DNA from: Plebeiibacterium sediminum | GTDB taxonomy: Bacteria > Bacteroidota > Bacteroidia > Bacteroidales > Marinilabiliaceae | Assembly: GCF_026013605.1 (NCBI RefSeq) | Contig: NZ_JAPDPJ010000003.1 | Location: forward strand, 114,679 to 178,678 | Direction of reading: 5' to 3' | DNA length: 64,000 nucleotides | Part shown: piece by piece, positions 1-9,033 of the stretch | Layout of the letters: each line of letters starts with the position of its first letter | How positions within the stretch are numbered: position 1 is the first letter of the stretch | Made by a program: the position numbers and the translations under genes | The notes under the pieces: model-generated | Database searches by the model: none | Told to the model about the DNA's origin: nothing | What the model saw: the letters and a program-made list of their open reading frames with translations, nothing else

Positions 1-157
1 TTAATTAAAGTAATAGTATTGCAGTAAAGTTCTACTTAAATGTAGTTTTTCATCCTTACAAATAACAAAAGAGTTATTTGTTGCAGGTTAAATCTGCTAA
101 ATCCCTGCTTTTAATAAAGTTTAATACAAAAAACGAATACGTTTTATCTCAAAACTA

Positions 158-165
158 TAATTTTG
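158..165 (+). promoter_or_regulatory. Putative -7 promoter element for the M24 peptidase gene
   Basis: TAATTTTG matches the Bacteroidota -7 consensus TAnnTTTG and lies 18 bp before the start codon at 184. It sits inside an inverted repeat, CTCAAAA (148-154) and TTTTGAG (161-167). No clear -33 TTTG is visible. Confidence 0.4.
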
Positions 166-183
166 AGGCTAAAATTTTAAAAT

Positions 184-1377
184 ATGACTGATATAATACC
201 AGCTTCAGAGTTGAAGGTGAGAATGAATCGTTTTTGTCAAATTATGGATCAGCAACATCCGGAATGGGAAATGGCTGTTGTTTTTAGCAAAATTAATATG
301 CTGTATTTCGCTGGTTCTATGGCAGATGGTGTGTTGATTATTGAAAGAGGTAAAGATGCGATTCTTTGGGCTCGAAAAAGTTATGAAAGAACCTCTAAAG
401 AATCTGAATTTGAAGATATCAGACAAATAGGAAGTTTTAGGGATGCTGCTGAAAATTATGCTACACTACCTAAAAATGTTTATTTAGAGACTGAATTTGT
501 TCCGTTGGCGGCCTATCATCGATTTCAGAAGCATTTTCCGTTTGAATCTTATAAATCACTAGATTTTCAAATTGCACAAACTCGTTCGGTAAAGAGCAAC
601 TGGGAGGTGAAGCATATTGAAGAGGCAGGAGCTATACACCGCAGGGTTTTGGAAGATATTGTACCAACCATGCTTAGAGAGGGTATGACTGAAACAGATT
701 TGGCTGCTGAATTGTATCAGGTAATGGTTAAAGAAGGGCATCATGGTACGGCTCGTTTTGGAATGCATGACACCGAAATTGTAGTAGCACAACTAGGCTT
801 TGGAGATAGTTCATTATATCCTACAAATTTTGATGGACCGGGAGGTAACAGAGGTTTAAATGCAGCAGTACCAAGTTTGGGAAATCGCAAGCGTAAATTG
901 AAAAAGGGGGATTTGGTTTTTGTGGATATGGGTCTGGGAGTAAATGGGTATCACTCAGATAAAACCATGACTTATATGTTTGGTGAATCGTTGCCGCAGG
1001 AAGTGATTGAAATACATAAGCAATGTGTTAATATTCAGGACAAGGTGGCTGAGATGTTAAAGCCGGGAAACATTCCTGAAGTAATTTATGAGTCCATTAT
1101 GGAAGACTTAAGTCCGGAGTTCCAAAAGAATTTTATGGGCTTTGGAAATCGCCAGGTAAAATTCATTGGTCATGGAATTGGTTTAACCGTGGATGAAATG
1201 CCTGTTTTGGCCAAGGGATTTAAAGATCCATTGGTTGAAAATATGGTGTTTGCAGTAGAGCCGAAAAAAGGCATTGAAGGTATTGGAATGGTAGGTATTG
1301 AAAATACTTTTTTAGTAACTCCGGAAGGTGGTCGTTCTTTAACAGGGACCAATCCCGGGTTAATATTTGTGAAGTAG
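184..1377 (+). CDS. M24 family metallopeptidase (aminopeptidase P-like)
   Basis: This 397-residue protein has the creatinase/aminopeptidase P layout: an N-terminal non-catalytic domain (about 1-140) and a C-terminal pita-bread domain (about 145-397). The five expected metal ligands are visible as D248 and D259 (VDMG...HSDKT), H330 (GHGIGL), E359 (VEPKKG) and E373 (GIENTF). The family removes N-terminal residues preceding proline, or related dipeptides, with two divalent metals. There is no signal peptide, so it should be cytoplasmic. It stands alone before the ribosomal protein operon. The exact substrate cannot be told from sequence. Confidence 0.88.
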   Translation: MTDIIPASELKVRMNRFCQIMDQQHPEWEMAVVFSKINMLYFAGSMADGVLIIERGKDAILWARKSYERTSKESEFEDIRQIGSFRDAAENYATLPKNVYLETEFVPLAAYHRFQKHFPFESYKSLDFQIAQTRSVKSNWEVKHIEEAGAIHRRVLEDIVPTMLREGMTETDLAAELYQVMVKEGHHGTARFGMHDTEIVVAQLGFGDSSLYPTNFDGPGGNRGLNAAVPSLGNRKRKLKKGDLVFVDMGLGVNGYHSDKTMTYMFGESLPQEVIEIHKQCVNIQDKVAEMLKPGNIPEVIYESIMEDLSPEFQKNFMGFGNRQVKFIGHGIGLTVDEMPVLAKGFKDPLVENMVFAVEPKKGIEGIGMVGIENTFLVTPEGGRSLTGTNPGLIFVK

Positions 1378-1431
1378 TTTGTGCTTGAAGTATTAAATAT
1401 TGAAAAAAATAAAATATTTCTTACTTGTTTA

Positions 1432-1463
1432 TTTGTTATTTACGATAAAAATAACGTATTTTG
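1432..1463 (+). promoter_or_regulatory. Promoter of rpmB-rpmG-DUF4295 operon
   Basis: TTTG (1432-1435) is followed after 21 bp by TATTTTG (1457-1463), a one-base-shorter version of TAnnTTTG. It lies 40 bp before rpmB, the right place for the operon promoter. Confidence 0.5.
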
Positions 1464-1503
1464 CGCTCTGTTTGAAAAATGTATCCGAAAAAACGATTGA
1501 AAA

Positions 1504-1746
1504 ATGTCAAGAGTTTGTCAAATAACTGGAAAAAGGTTCATGGTTGGGAACAATGTTTCTCACTCAAAAAGAAGAACCAAAAGAAGATTCGATGTGAATC
1601 TATTTAAAAAGCGTTTCTTCCTTGTTGAGGAGGAGCGTTGGATTGATCTTAGGGTTTCAGCTTCCGGGCTTAGAATGATCAACAAAGTTGGTTTGTTAGC
1701 AGCTTTGAAATCCGCTCAGGAAAAAGGTTATATAACTAAATTTTAA
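1504..1746 (+). CDS. rpmB: 50S ribosomal protein L28
   Basis: This 80-residue protein begins [21 protein letters not shown], the highly conserved L28 N-terminus, followed by the basic KRRTKRRF stretch. L28 is a component of the large ribosomal subunit. It is the first gene of a tight cluster: rpmG starts 13 bp after its stop, and a DUF4295 gene follows. Length and sequence are normal for bacterial L28. Confidence 0.97.
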   Translation: MSRVCQITGKRFMVGNNVSHSKRRTKRRFDVNLFKKRFFLVEEERWIDLRVSASGLRMINKVGLLAALKSAQEKGYITKF

Positions 1747-1759
1747 GGGGGATTAAAAG

Positions 1760-1948
1760 ATGGCTAAGAAAGCAAAAGGAAACAGAGTTCAAGTAATTCT
1801 TGAATGTACTGAGCACAAGGAGAGTGGAATGGCTGGAACAAGCAGATATATCACTGTGAAAAACAGAAAAAACACTCCTGATAGAATGGAACTAAAAAAG
1901 TATAACCCAATTTTGAAGCGTTATACTATTCATAGAGAAATTAAATAA
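1760..1948 (+). CDS. rpmG: 50S ribosomal protein L33
   Basis: This 62-residue protein has the L33 signature: [20 protein letters not shown] near the start, then the conserved [19 protein letters not shown] region. It carries no CxxC pairs, so it is the zinc-independent type. A GGGGG run lies about 10 bp before the start, which is unusually Shine-Dalgarno-like for this genome. Co-transcription with rpmB and the following DUF4295 gene is inferred from 11-13 bp spacing. Confidence 0.97.
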   Translation: MAKKAKGNRVQVILECTEHKESGMAGTSRYITVKNRKNTPDRMELKKYNPILKRYTIHREIK

Positions 1949-1959
1949 ATCTTTGAATC

Positions 1960-2112
1960 ATGGCTAAGAAAGCGGTAGCAACACTACAAAAGGGAGGCGG
2001 TAAAGGTCACGCTAAAGTGATTAAAATGGTTAAATCGCCTAAAACTGGTGCATACTCTTTTAAAGAAGAGATTGTAACCAATGAAGAAGTGAAAGATTTT
2101 TTCAAGAAATAA
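1960..2112 (+). CDS. DUF4295 family small basic protein
   Basis: A 50-codon ORF starts 11 bp after rpmG. It begins MAKKAVATLQKGGGKGHAKV and ends EEVKDFFKK, rich in Lys and Gly. The family (DUF4295) is a Bacteroidota-specific small protein encoded directly after rpmG. Its position and charge suggest a ribosome-associated role, but no function is established to my knowledge. The start reuses the MAKKA N-terminus seen in L33. A terminator follows 30 bp downstream and closes the operon. Confidence 0.9.
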   Translation: MAKKAVATLQKGGGKGHAKVIKMVKSPKTGAYSFKEEIVTNEEVKDFFKK

Positions 2113-2140
2113 TTTTGCATTGCAAAAGACTTTTTATCAA

Positions 2141-2175
2141 AAAAGCTTCCTTTAATTTTTAAAGGAGGCTTTTTT
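2141..2175 (+). terminator. Rho-independent terminator after DUF4295
   Basis: An 11-bp stem with one G-T wobble (AAGCTTCCTTT at 2142-2152, AAAGGAGGCTT at 2161-2171) surrounds an 8-nt loop and runs into TTTTTT. It ends the rpmB operon. The remaining roughly 200 bp to ftsY show no further feature. Confidence 0.85.
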
Positions 2176-2374
2176 GTGTTAACAACTATAGTATAGGTTG
2201 TTATTTTTTATATATTTAACTCATTCATTCAGCAGTAGTTTGATTAGTTAATAAGAACCTGATTTTAGATTTATTTATCCTCAGGTTAATAGTTAAGTTT
2301 GGAGTCTCACTTCAATATTTAATGATTTCTATTCTCTATTGTCTCAAAATCTAATATTCTATTTTAATTAAGAT

Positions 2375-3325
2375 ATGGGATTATTTGGAAGTTTTACAAA
2401 AGAAAAAAAAGAAAGCCTTGACAAGGGGTTAGCTAAAACAAAAGAGAGTGTTTTTAAAAAGCTGACCAGAGCTGTTGCAGGTCGTTCAAAAGTAGATGAT
2501 GTTGTTCTTGATGAACTGGAAGAAGTATTGATTACCTCAGATGTGGGTGTGGATACTACTTTAAAGATTATCGAAAGAATTGAAGAACGTGTGGCTCGTG
2601 ATAAATTTTTAAGTACTTCTGAATTAAATAGAATCTTAAAAGAAGAAATAGTTGACCTGTTATCTGAAAATCAAATTGAAGGTGAAGGTGATTTTGAGTT
2701 GCCAAAGAGTGATGAGCCTTATGTTATCATGGTTGTTGGAGTAAACGGTGTTGGAAAAACAACAACAATTGGTAAGTTGGCACATAAGTTTAAAGCTGCT
2801 GGTAAAAAAGTGGTTTTAGGTGCTGCCGATACTTTTAGAGCGGCTGCAATTGAGCAGCTTCAGGTTTGGGCCGACAGGGTAGATGTTCCTTTGATAAAGC
2901 AAAGTATGGGTTCAGACCCGGCATCTGTTGCTTATGATACTTTGTCATCAGCAAAATCTCAGGGAGCCGATGTGGTTATTATTGATACAGCTGGTCGTTT
3001 GCACAATAAGGTTAACTTAATGAATGAGCTAACCAAAGTAAAAAAAGTGATGCAAAAAGTTGTTCCTAATACTCCAAATGAAATTATTTTGGTGTTGGAT
3101 GGTTCTACAGGGCAAAATGCTTTTGAACAAGCAAAAGAATTTACAAAAGCAACTGAAGTTAATGCATTAGTAATTACCAAGTTGGATGGTACTGCAAAAG
3201 GTGGCGTTGTGATTGGTGTATCTGATCAGTTCCAAATTCCGGTAAAATATATTGGAATTGGGGAAGGAATGGACGATTTACAAGTATTTAACCGTAATGA
3301 ATTTGTAGATTCTCTTTTTAATTAG
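2375..3325 (+). CDS. ftsY: Signal recognition particle receptor FtsY
   Basis: This 316-residue SRP GTPase targets ribosomes translating membrane proteins to the Sec translocon together with Ffh and 4.5S RNA. The four-helix N domain is at about 20-100 and the NG GTPase domain at about 110-316. It contains P-loop G122VNGVGKT, the insertion-box DTFRAAA (about 152-158), D204TAGR and T268KLDG. The long acidic A domain of the E. coli protein is absent, as is common in this phylum. The rpmB-rpmG-DUF4295-ftsY-rimO order fits Bacteroidota synteny. Confidence 0.97.
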   Translation: MGLFGSFTKEKKESLDKGLAKTKESVFKKLTRAVAGRSKVDDVVLDELEEVLITSDVGVDTTLKIIERIEERVARDKFLSTSELNRILKEEIVDLLSENQIEGEGDFELPKSDEPYVIMVVGVNGVGKTTTIGKLAHKFKAAGKKVVLGAADTFRAAAIEQLQVWADRVDVPLIKQSMGSDPASVAYDTLSSAKSQGADVVIIDTAGRLHNKVNLMNELTKVKKVMQKVVPNTPNEIILVLDGSTGQNAFEQAKEFTKATEVNALVITKLDGTAKGGVVIGVSDQFQIPVKYIGIGEGMDDLQVFNRNEFVDSLFN

Positions 3326-3350
3326 TACAAATTTATAGAACATTATATTG

Positions 3351-3384
3351 GGCTGCCTGTTTAGAAGGTGGCCTTTTGTTTTTT
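3351..3384 (+). terminator. Terminator after ftsY
   Basis: GGCTGCCT (3351-3358) pairs with AGGTGGCC (3366-3373) using two G-T wobbles, followed by TTTTG and seven T residues. Confidence 0.7.
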
Positions 3385-3459
3385 TAGATAATGGAATTTT
3401 GGTTAGGTTGTTATTATGAGGTCTTATTGATTGAACTCCATTGTCATAAACTGTAAATA

Positions 3460-4758
3460 ATGAAGAAAAAGATTGATGTTGTAACCTTAGGGTGTTCAAA
3501 AAATTTGGTGGATTCAGAATCCTTAATTAAGCAGTTTGAAGCTAATGGTTTTTCAGTAGCTCATGATGCTTCAAATCCGGAAGGGGATATTGCTATTATT
3601 AACACGTGTGGTTTTATTGGCGATGCAAAAGAGGAGTCTATTGAAACTATTTTGAATTTTGCTGAGGCAAAAAAGAGGGGAGAGATTGAAAAGTTGTTCG
3701 TGATGGGGTGTCTATCCGAAAGGTATTTTCAACAACTTAAAATGGAACTTCCGGAGGTAGATGCTATTTATGGTAAATTTGACTGGAAAAAAATTGTTAC
3801 AGATTTAGGGCAGTCCTACAGAGCTGATCTTCGAAATGATCGAACCTTAACAACTCCTGATCATTATGCTTATTTTAAAATTTCAGAGGGTTGTAACAGA
3901 ACTTGCTCTTATTGTGCAATACCTTTAATCACAGGTAAGCATAAATCTCGTCCTATGGAAGAGTTGATTGATGAGGCTCAAAAATTGGCTTCGTCAGGTG
4001 TTAGGGAGTTACAAATGATTGCCCAGGATCTATCGTTTTACGGATTAGATAATTACAAACAAATGCGTTTGGGGGAATTGGTGCGTAAAATTGCTGATGT
4101 GGATGGTATTGATTGGGTGCGTTTGCATTATGCTTATCCTGCAGGTTTTCCTTATGATGTATTAAAAGTGATGAATGAGCATCCTAATGTTTGTAATTAT
4201 CTGGATATTGCATTGCAGCATATTAGTGATCCGATGTTAAAGATCATGCGAAGAAATGTGACTAAGGCAGATACTTATAAGTTGTTGGAAAGAATGCGTA
4301 AGGATGTTCCGGGTATTCATCTGCGTACAACACTGATAACTGGTCATCCGGGAGAAACAGAGCAGGACTTTAATGAAATGTTTGAATTTGTTAAGGAGAT
4401 GCGATTTGAGCGTTTGGGTGTTTTCCCTTATTCGCACGAAGAGGATACACATGCATACAGAACCTATAAAGATGATGTTCCTGAAGAAGTAAAGCAAGAG
4501 CGTGCTGATATTATTATGCAGGCGCAAGAGCAGATTAGCTGGGAAATCAATCAGGAAAAGATAGGTAAAGAGTTTAAAGTAGTTATAGACAGGAAGGAAG
4601 AGGATTACTATATCGGGAGAACGGAGTTTGATTCACCGGAAGTAGATCCTGAAGTTCTGATTCCAGTAGATTCAGCTGAGTTAAAAACAGGGACGTTTTA
4701 TCAGGTAAATATTACCGACGCTGAGGCCTACGATCTGTTTGGAGAAGTAGTGAAGTAG
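3460..4758 (+). CDS. rimO: Ribosomal protein S12 methylthiotransferase RimO
   Basis: This 432-residue MiaB/RimO-family radical SAM enzyme methylthiolates an aspartate of ribosomal protein S12. The N-terminal UPF0004 domain supplies three cysteines for an auxiliary 4Fe-4S cluster (C12 in LGCSKN, C50 in NTCGF, C84 in MGCLSE). The radical SAM motif is C145-x3-C149-x2-C152 (CNRTCSYC). A C-terminal TRAM domain covers about 365-432. The LGCSKNLVDSE start is diagnostic of RimO rather than MiaB. Length is normal. Confidence 0.96.
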   Translation: MKKKIDVVTLGCSKNLVDSESLIKQFEANGFSVAHDASNPEGDIAIINTCGFIGDAKEESIETILNFAEAKKRGEIEKLFVMGCLSERYFQQLKMELPEVDAIYGKFDWKKIVTDLGQSYRADLRNDRTLTTPDHYAYFKISEGCNRTCSYCAIPLITGKHKSRPMEELIDEAQKLASSGVRELQMIAQDLSFYGLDNYKQMRLGELVRKIADVDGIDWVRLHYAYPAGFPYDVLKVMNEHPNVCNYLDIALQHISDPMLKIMRRNVTKADTYKLLERMRKDVPGIHLRTTLITGHPGETEQDFNEMFEFVKEMRFERLGVFPYSHEEDTHAYRTYKDDVPEEVKQERADIIMQAQEQISWEINQEKIGKEFKVVIDRKEEDYYIGRTEFDSPEVDPEVLIPVDSAELKTGTFYQVNITDAEAYDLFGEVVK

Positions 4759-4759
4759 T

Positions 4760-4800
4760 AGTCAGTAGACAGTCGGCAGTAGACTGAGAACTGAAGACTG
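4760..4800 (+). repeat. Degenerate CAGT/AGAC short repeat between rimO and truA
   Basis: The spacer between two housekeeping genes is made of overlapping words such as GTCAGTAGACAGTC, GGCAGTAGACTG and GAACTGAAGACTG. It is a low-complexity degenerate tandem repeat and has no coding potential linked to its neighbours. Confidence 0.6.
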
Positions 4801-4825
4801 GAAATTTTGGACTGTTGATTAATAA

Positions 4826-5593
4826 ATGATGAGATATTTTATTGAGCTGGCTTATAATGGTAAAAATTATCATGGGTGGCAAATTCAGCCTAATGCTATT
4901 TCTGTACAAGAAGTGTTGAATGATTGTATTAGTAAGGTGGTGCGTGAAAAGGTAAATGTGGTTGGTTGTGGAAGAACAGATACTGGTGTTCATGCATCTT
5001 ATTTTGTTGCTCATTTTGATTGTGAAAATGATTCCATTGATTCATCTCAGTTCTGTTATAAGTTGAATCGGTTTATCCCTAAAGACATTGCTATTTATTC
5101 ATTGACAAAGGTTGAAGGTGAAACGCACAGTCGTTTTTCAGCTGTTAGCCGTACTTATGAATATCATTTAGTAGAAAAGAAGAATCCATTTTTGCAGGAA
5201 TTAGCTTATCAGGCACCTGTTGCTCTGGATTTTAATTTGATGAATCAGGCAGCTCAGGTATTACTTGATTATATTGATTTTACTAGTTTTAGTAAACTGC
5301 ATACGGATGTGAAGACTAATAATTGTAAGGTTGTATATGCTAAATGGGAGTTGTTGAATGGAAAGTGGATATTTACTATAAAAGCAGATCGGTTTTTACG
5401 AAATATGGTTCGTGCCATTGTGGGAACTTTGCTTGAAGTGGGTAGGGGGAAAATGACTATTGAACAGTTTAGAGATGTTATTGCAACAAAGGATCGGGGT
5501 GTGGCAGGAACTTCAGCTCCCGCTCAAGCATTGTACTTGGTGGATGTGGGATATCCTGATGATTTATTTGTTTCTCAGATTAAAAAGATATAA
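4826..5593 (+). CDS. truA: tRNA pseudouridine(38-40) synthase TruA
   Basis: This 255-residue protein converts uridines 38-40 of the tRNA anticodon stem to pseudouridine. The catalytic aspartate is in the family motif CGRTDTGVHA (about 48-57). The YNGKNYHGWQIQP N-terminus and the RFLRNMVRAIVG motif near the C-terminus are also typical. The start is ATGATG; either ATG (4826 or 4829) would do, and MRYFIELAYNG from the second is the commoner family start. Confidence 0.95.
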   Translation: MMRYFIELAYNGKNYHGWQIQPNAISVQEVLNDCISKVVREKVNVVGCGRTDTGVHASYFVAHFDCENDSIDSSQFCYKLNRFIPKDIAIYSLTKVEGETHSRFSAVSRTYEYHLVEKKNPFLQELAYQAPVALDFNLMNQAAQVLLDYIDFTSFSKLHTDVKTNNCKVVYAKWELLNGKWIFTIKADRFLRNMVRAIVGTLLEVGRGKMTIEQFRDVIATKDRGVAGTSAPAQALYLVDVGYPDDLFVSQIKKI

Positions 5594-5600
5594 GATATAA

Positions 5601-5630
5601 AAAAAGCGACTTATTACAGTCGCTTTTTTT
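5601..5630. terminator. Bidirectional terminator between truA and aroE
   Basis: AAAAAGCGAC (5601-5610) and GTCGCTTTTT (5621-5630) form a perfect 10-bp stem with A and T tracts on the two sides. It can therefore serve both convergent genes. Confidence 0.88.
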
Positions 5631-5657
5631 ATGATATGTAGTATAGTAATTTTCTTG

Positions 5658-6404
5658 TTATTTATTCCAGATTTCCCAGGCAGCTTCAGCTTGAAGGTGA
5701 AGCATTTCTAGTCCGTTTTTTATAGCTGCTCCCTGATCTTGTCCGGCTTTTAAAAATGCTGTGACTTCGGGGTTATAGACTAAATCGTAGAATAAATGAT
5801 TTTCACCGCAATAGTGATATGGAATTTCTGGCTTTGCTTCCATATTCCCATACATACCCAGAGGTGTAGTGTTCACAATTACAGTATATTCATTCATTAT
5901 AGCTTCATTTAGTGAATGATAACTTATTTGATTGTCACCCTCCGGAGTTCTGGAGACTAATTTGTAATCAATATTCAAACTTTTAAGTGCATAACCTACA
6001 GCTTTAGCAGCTCCTCCGGTTCCTAAAATCAGTGCCTTTTTATGGTTGGATTTTAGCAGAGGTTCTATAGATTTTGAAAAACCTATGATATCTGAATTAT
6101 ATCCAATTAATTTTGGTTTTGTAGGATTTGTCCAATCTACTTTGATCACATTTACAGCTCCGGCTTCTTTCGAAATTGGATCCAAATCATCAAGGTATTG
6201 AATTACTTTTTCTTTGTAAGGAATGGTAACGTTTAACCCACCTATGTATGGATGGTGATTTATTAACTCAGGAAATTCGTCAATTGAGGCAATTGGAAAA
6301 TTAAGATATCTTGCCTTAATTGTTTCTTTTTCAAATTTTTCGGTGAAATACTTCTGCGAAAATGATTTTGAAAGAGGGTATCCAATTAATCCAAATGTTT
6401 TCAT
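5658..6404 (-). CDS. aroE: Shikimate dehydrogenase
   Basis: This 248-residue protein reduces 3-dehydroshikimate to shikimate with NADPH in aromatic amino acid synthesis. The substrate domain has LSKSFS (about 11-16) and catalytic K64 in NVTIPYKE, with D105 in the NSD motif. The nucleotide-binding domain has the GTGGAAKAV loop (about 128-136) and a VNTTPLGM motif. It is at the short end of the AroE size range. It is the last gene of a minus-strand run TPR, DUF368, aroE with gaps of 68 and 116 bp. Confidence 0.94.
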   Translation of the reverse strand: MKTFGLIGYPLSKSFSQKYFTEKFEKETIKARYLNFPIASIDEFPELINHHPYIGGLNVTIPYKEKVIQYLDDLDPISKEAGAVNVIKVDWTNPTKPKLIGYNSDIIGFSKSIEPLLKSNHKKALILGTGGAAKAVGYALKSLNIDYKLVSRTPEGDNQISYHSLNEAIMNEYTVIVNTTPLGMYGNMEAKPEIPYHYCGENHLFYDLVYNPEVTAFLKAGQDQGAAIKNGLEMLHLQAEAAWEIWNK

Positions 6405-6520
6405 TTGTTGAAATTTATCATCATTCAGTTATTAAAACATATAACAAGGTATCATTATCCCAATAAGTTTGGGTTATGATGCTTGAGGATGTTTTGTAAC
6501 CTTATAACTTTAATTAGTAA

Positions 6521-7441
6521 TTAAGCGGCTTTTGATTTTTTAGAACCAAGTGTTTCTGTAAGCCAAATGCTTGCTATTCCTAATATAATAAAAACTACAG
6601 CAAAAAGAAACTCGCTGTCAGCTTTTGGCATAAACCAATCGTATCCAATTGTTTTTACCTTTTCTCCAAAGGTTTGAGTAAGCGTTTCTTTCCATGGCCA
6701 TAAAATACCTAGTGAACCTAAAACAAAGCCTGTTAGCATAGCTATGGTCTGATTATGGTATTTCTTTAATAACCATGAAAGGAAATGAGAGAACCCAATT
6801 AAACCAATTCCTGCGCCTGCAGCAACTGGTAATAGTACTTTCATGTTGAATTCACTCACTGCATTTATCATTACCAATTGGTAATTTCCCATTAAAATCA
6901 AAACAAAGCTTCCTGATAATCCGGGAATGATCATACTACAAATGGCAACTATTCCACAGATAAACAGATAAATCATAGAGCTATTTTCTGATGCCGGAGT
7001 TAAAACGCTAATGGAAATAGCAATGGCACTACCTATTATAAATGAAATGATACTGCTGAGATTCCATTTTTGTACAGACTTTCCTACGAAATAAACGCTG
7101 GCTAAAACCAGTCCAAAAAAGAATGCCCAGATATAAACCGGGTAATTTTCAAATAAAAATTTAAATAATCTGGCTAATGATACAATGGCAACTCCAACAC
7201 CAAGGAATACTGAAACAAGAAACCATAAATCAATGTGTTGGATAAGTTCCTTGAATTTGCCCTTGAATAGTAGGTTGATGGCTTTAAGATCAAATGATTT
7301 AATGGCGTCAATTAGTCTTTCAAAGATACCAGTAATCAAGGCAATTGTTCCTCCGGAAACACCTGGAATTACATTTGCAGCACCCATGGCCATGCCTTTA
7401 AAAATATTTGAAATAAATATTTTGGAGTTGTTCTCTTTCAT
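6521..7441 (-). CDS. DUF368 family membrane protein (putative polyprenyl-phosphate transporter)
   Basis: This 306-residue polytopic membrane protein has about eight hydrophobic segments. It carries the DUF368 hallmark GAANVIPGVSGGTIAL near residues 16-31 and a related internal copy (MIIPGLSGSFVLILMG, about 165-180), suggesting an inverted repeat. DUF368 proteins (PopT type) have been assigned as undecaprenyl-phosphate translocases that recycle the lipid carrier of cell-wall synthesis. That role here is by family only. It lies between a TPR protein and aroE on the same strand. Confidence 0.88.
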   Translation of the reverse strand: MKENNSKIFISNIFKGMAMGAANVIPGVSGGTIALITGIFERLIDAIKSFDLKAINLLFKGKFKELIQHIDLWFLVSVFLGVGVAIVSLARLFKFLFENYPVYIWAFFFGLVLASVYFVGKSVQKWNLSSIISFIIGSAIAISISVLTPASENSSMIYLFICGIVAICSMIIPGLSGSFVLILMGNYQLVMINAVSEFNMKVLLPVAAGAGIGLIGFSHFLSWLLKKYHNQTIAMLTGFVLGSLGILWPWKETLTQTFGEKVKTIGYDWFMPKADSEFLFAVVFIILGIASIWLTETLGSKKSKAA

Positions 7442-7509
7442 CTGTTTTAGAATTATTTTTTTGAATGGCTTGTTTATTATTCCCTAATTGGTGTTTAGAA
7501 ATAATACTG

Positions 7510-8913
7510 TTATAATTGAGAATTAATATATTCTGCAATCTCAGGCATTGAAACTAAAGCTGGATATTTATTTAAAACAAGTTCTAAATCTTCAGGTAAT
7601 AATTGACGGGCAATTATTAAGTGATTTAATGATTCTTTTTGCTTGTTGAATTTGTTGTAAATAATGGCTGCCAGATAATGTAATGCTCCATTCGATTGAT
7701 CTTTGCTTAATAGTAATTCAAGAAATGGTATGGCATTAAAATCAGATTCATTCTCCTCTAAAAACTGATACATTTCAATCCAGTTTTTTGTGTCCTGGTG
7801 CTGGTTAATTAAAGCTCTCTTTAAACAGCGTTTGGCTTCTGCCGGTTTCTTCACTTTTTTATAGCTTTTCCCCAATGCTCTCCATAATTCGGCAGATTTG
7901 GGATCTATGCTTACTGCTTTGTCAAAGGCATAAATACTTGTTTCATAATCCTGAACGCGATATGAAGTTCTGCCAAGTGAACGTAATGATTCAATGTGTT
8001 CCGGATCCAGATCAACAGCAGCTTTGTAAAATTGAGTAGCTAAATTATAGTTGCCTAAGTTTTCCCAACAATCACCCATGTAAAAATATGAAATGGAGTT
8101 AGGATGTGAATGGGATAAATACTCTGCGTAAGCATTTATAGCCTCAATGTAATCGCCCGTTTGAGCAAGGCTGTTTGCTTTATTAAAATAAGCTTCGGAT
8201 AAATTTGGAGCAATGGCAATGGTGATGTTGTATGCCTCGATTGCATCCGTATAATTTTCTTGTTTGTTGTATAAAATACCCAGGTTATACCAGGCATTTT
8301 CTAAATATGGATTGAGGTCTAAAAGTTTATTATAGATATCAATGCCATGGTCAATGTCATTTAATTTGTCGTATGCATAGGCGAGTTCAAACAGGATATT
8401 TTCGTTTTTTGAAAACTTCTGTTTGTAATATTTAATCAGGTTTTTAGCTTCAACATAGTAGCCTTCCTGATTAAGATTAAAGCTGATTTCGAATACGTAA
8501 TCTGCCAAATCTTCTTTTGTACAGTGTTTTAAGGCTATTTGAAAATTCTTTAAAGCCTTAGGTTTTTCGCCAAATCGTGTTTGTATTATTCCCAGATTTA
8601 AGAAAACCTCGGGATTATTTGATTCTACTTGTTTTAAATACTCTAAAATTTCAATAGCTTCATCATCTTTATCCAATTCAAGATAAAGTGTACTAAGTTT
8701 TAGTTTTAAACAAGTGGAGTCGGGATGCTGCTTTAGCCCCATTTCAATGGCTAATTCAGCTTTGTCGAGCATGCTCTTTTGGTGATAGTAATCAAATATA
8801 GATTCAATTTGGAACACGTCAAAATAGGATTCCTGGTTTAGTTGAACCAGTTCCTCAAATCTGTCAACAGTCTCTCTTGTCCCTTCTTGATCTGCGTGAG
8901 AGTATTCTTGCAT
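7510..8913 (-). CDS. Tetratricopeptide repeat protein
   Basis: This 467-residue soluble protein is almost wholly composed of TPR-type helical hairpins of about 34 residues from residue 50 to 440, with consensus stretches such as ENAWYNLGILYNKQENYTDA and AELWRALGKSYKKVKKPAEA. There is no signal peptide or membrane segment, so it is probably a cytoplasmic scaffold. Its partner is unknown; co-transcription with the DUF368 gene and aroE is suggested by the 68-bp gap and shared strand. A well-formed promoter lies just upstream. Confidence 0.85.
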   Translation of the reverse strand: MQEYSHADQEGTRETVDRFEELVQLNQESYFDVFQIESIFDYYHQKSMLDKAELAIEMGLKQHPDSTCLKLKLSTLYLELDKDDEAIEILEYLKQVESNNPEVFLNLGIIQTRFGEKPKALKNFQIALKHCTKEDLADYVFEISFNLNQEGYYVEAKNLIKYYKQKFSKNENILFELAYAYDKLNDIDHGIDIYNKLLDLNPYLENAWYNLGILYNKQENYTDAIEAYNITIAIAPNLSEAYFNKANSLAQTGDYIEAINAYAEYLSHSHPNSISYFYMGDCWENLGNYNLATQFYKAAVDLDPEHIESLRSLGRTSYRVQDYETSIYAFDKAVSIDPKSAELWRALGKSYKKVKKPAEAKRCLKRALINQHQDTKNWIEMYQFLEENESDFNAIPFLELLLSKDQSNGALHYLAAIIYNKFNKQKESLNHLIIARQLLPEDLELVLNKYPALVSMPEIAEYINSQL

Positions 8914-8936
8914 ATATTCACTTTGATTTTAAGTGA

Positions 8937-8966
8937 CAAAAATACCATTAATTTAGGTTTTTACAA
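8937..8966 (-). promoter_or_regulatory. Promoter of the TPR-DUF368-aroE unit
   Basis: On the minus strand TTG (8964-8966) is followed after 19 bp by TATTTTTG (8937-8944), a full match to TAnnTTTG with correct spacing, 24 bp from the TPR start codon. Confidence 0.7.
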
Positions 8967-8982
8967 TAGGATGTTTATAATT

Positions 8983-9023
8983 AAAGGGCATTGTTAATAA
9001 CTATTTAATAAACAATGCCCTTT
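8983..9023 (-). terminator. Hairpin terminator after DUF4301 gene
   Basis: A perfect 13-bp inverted repeat, AAAGGGCATTGTT (8983-8995) and AACAATGCCCTTT (9011-9023), lies between the DUF4301 stop and the TPR promoter. The following T tract is weak on the minus strand. Confidence 0.6.
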
Positions 9024-9033
9024 GGTATTTTTC

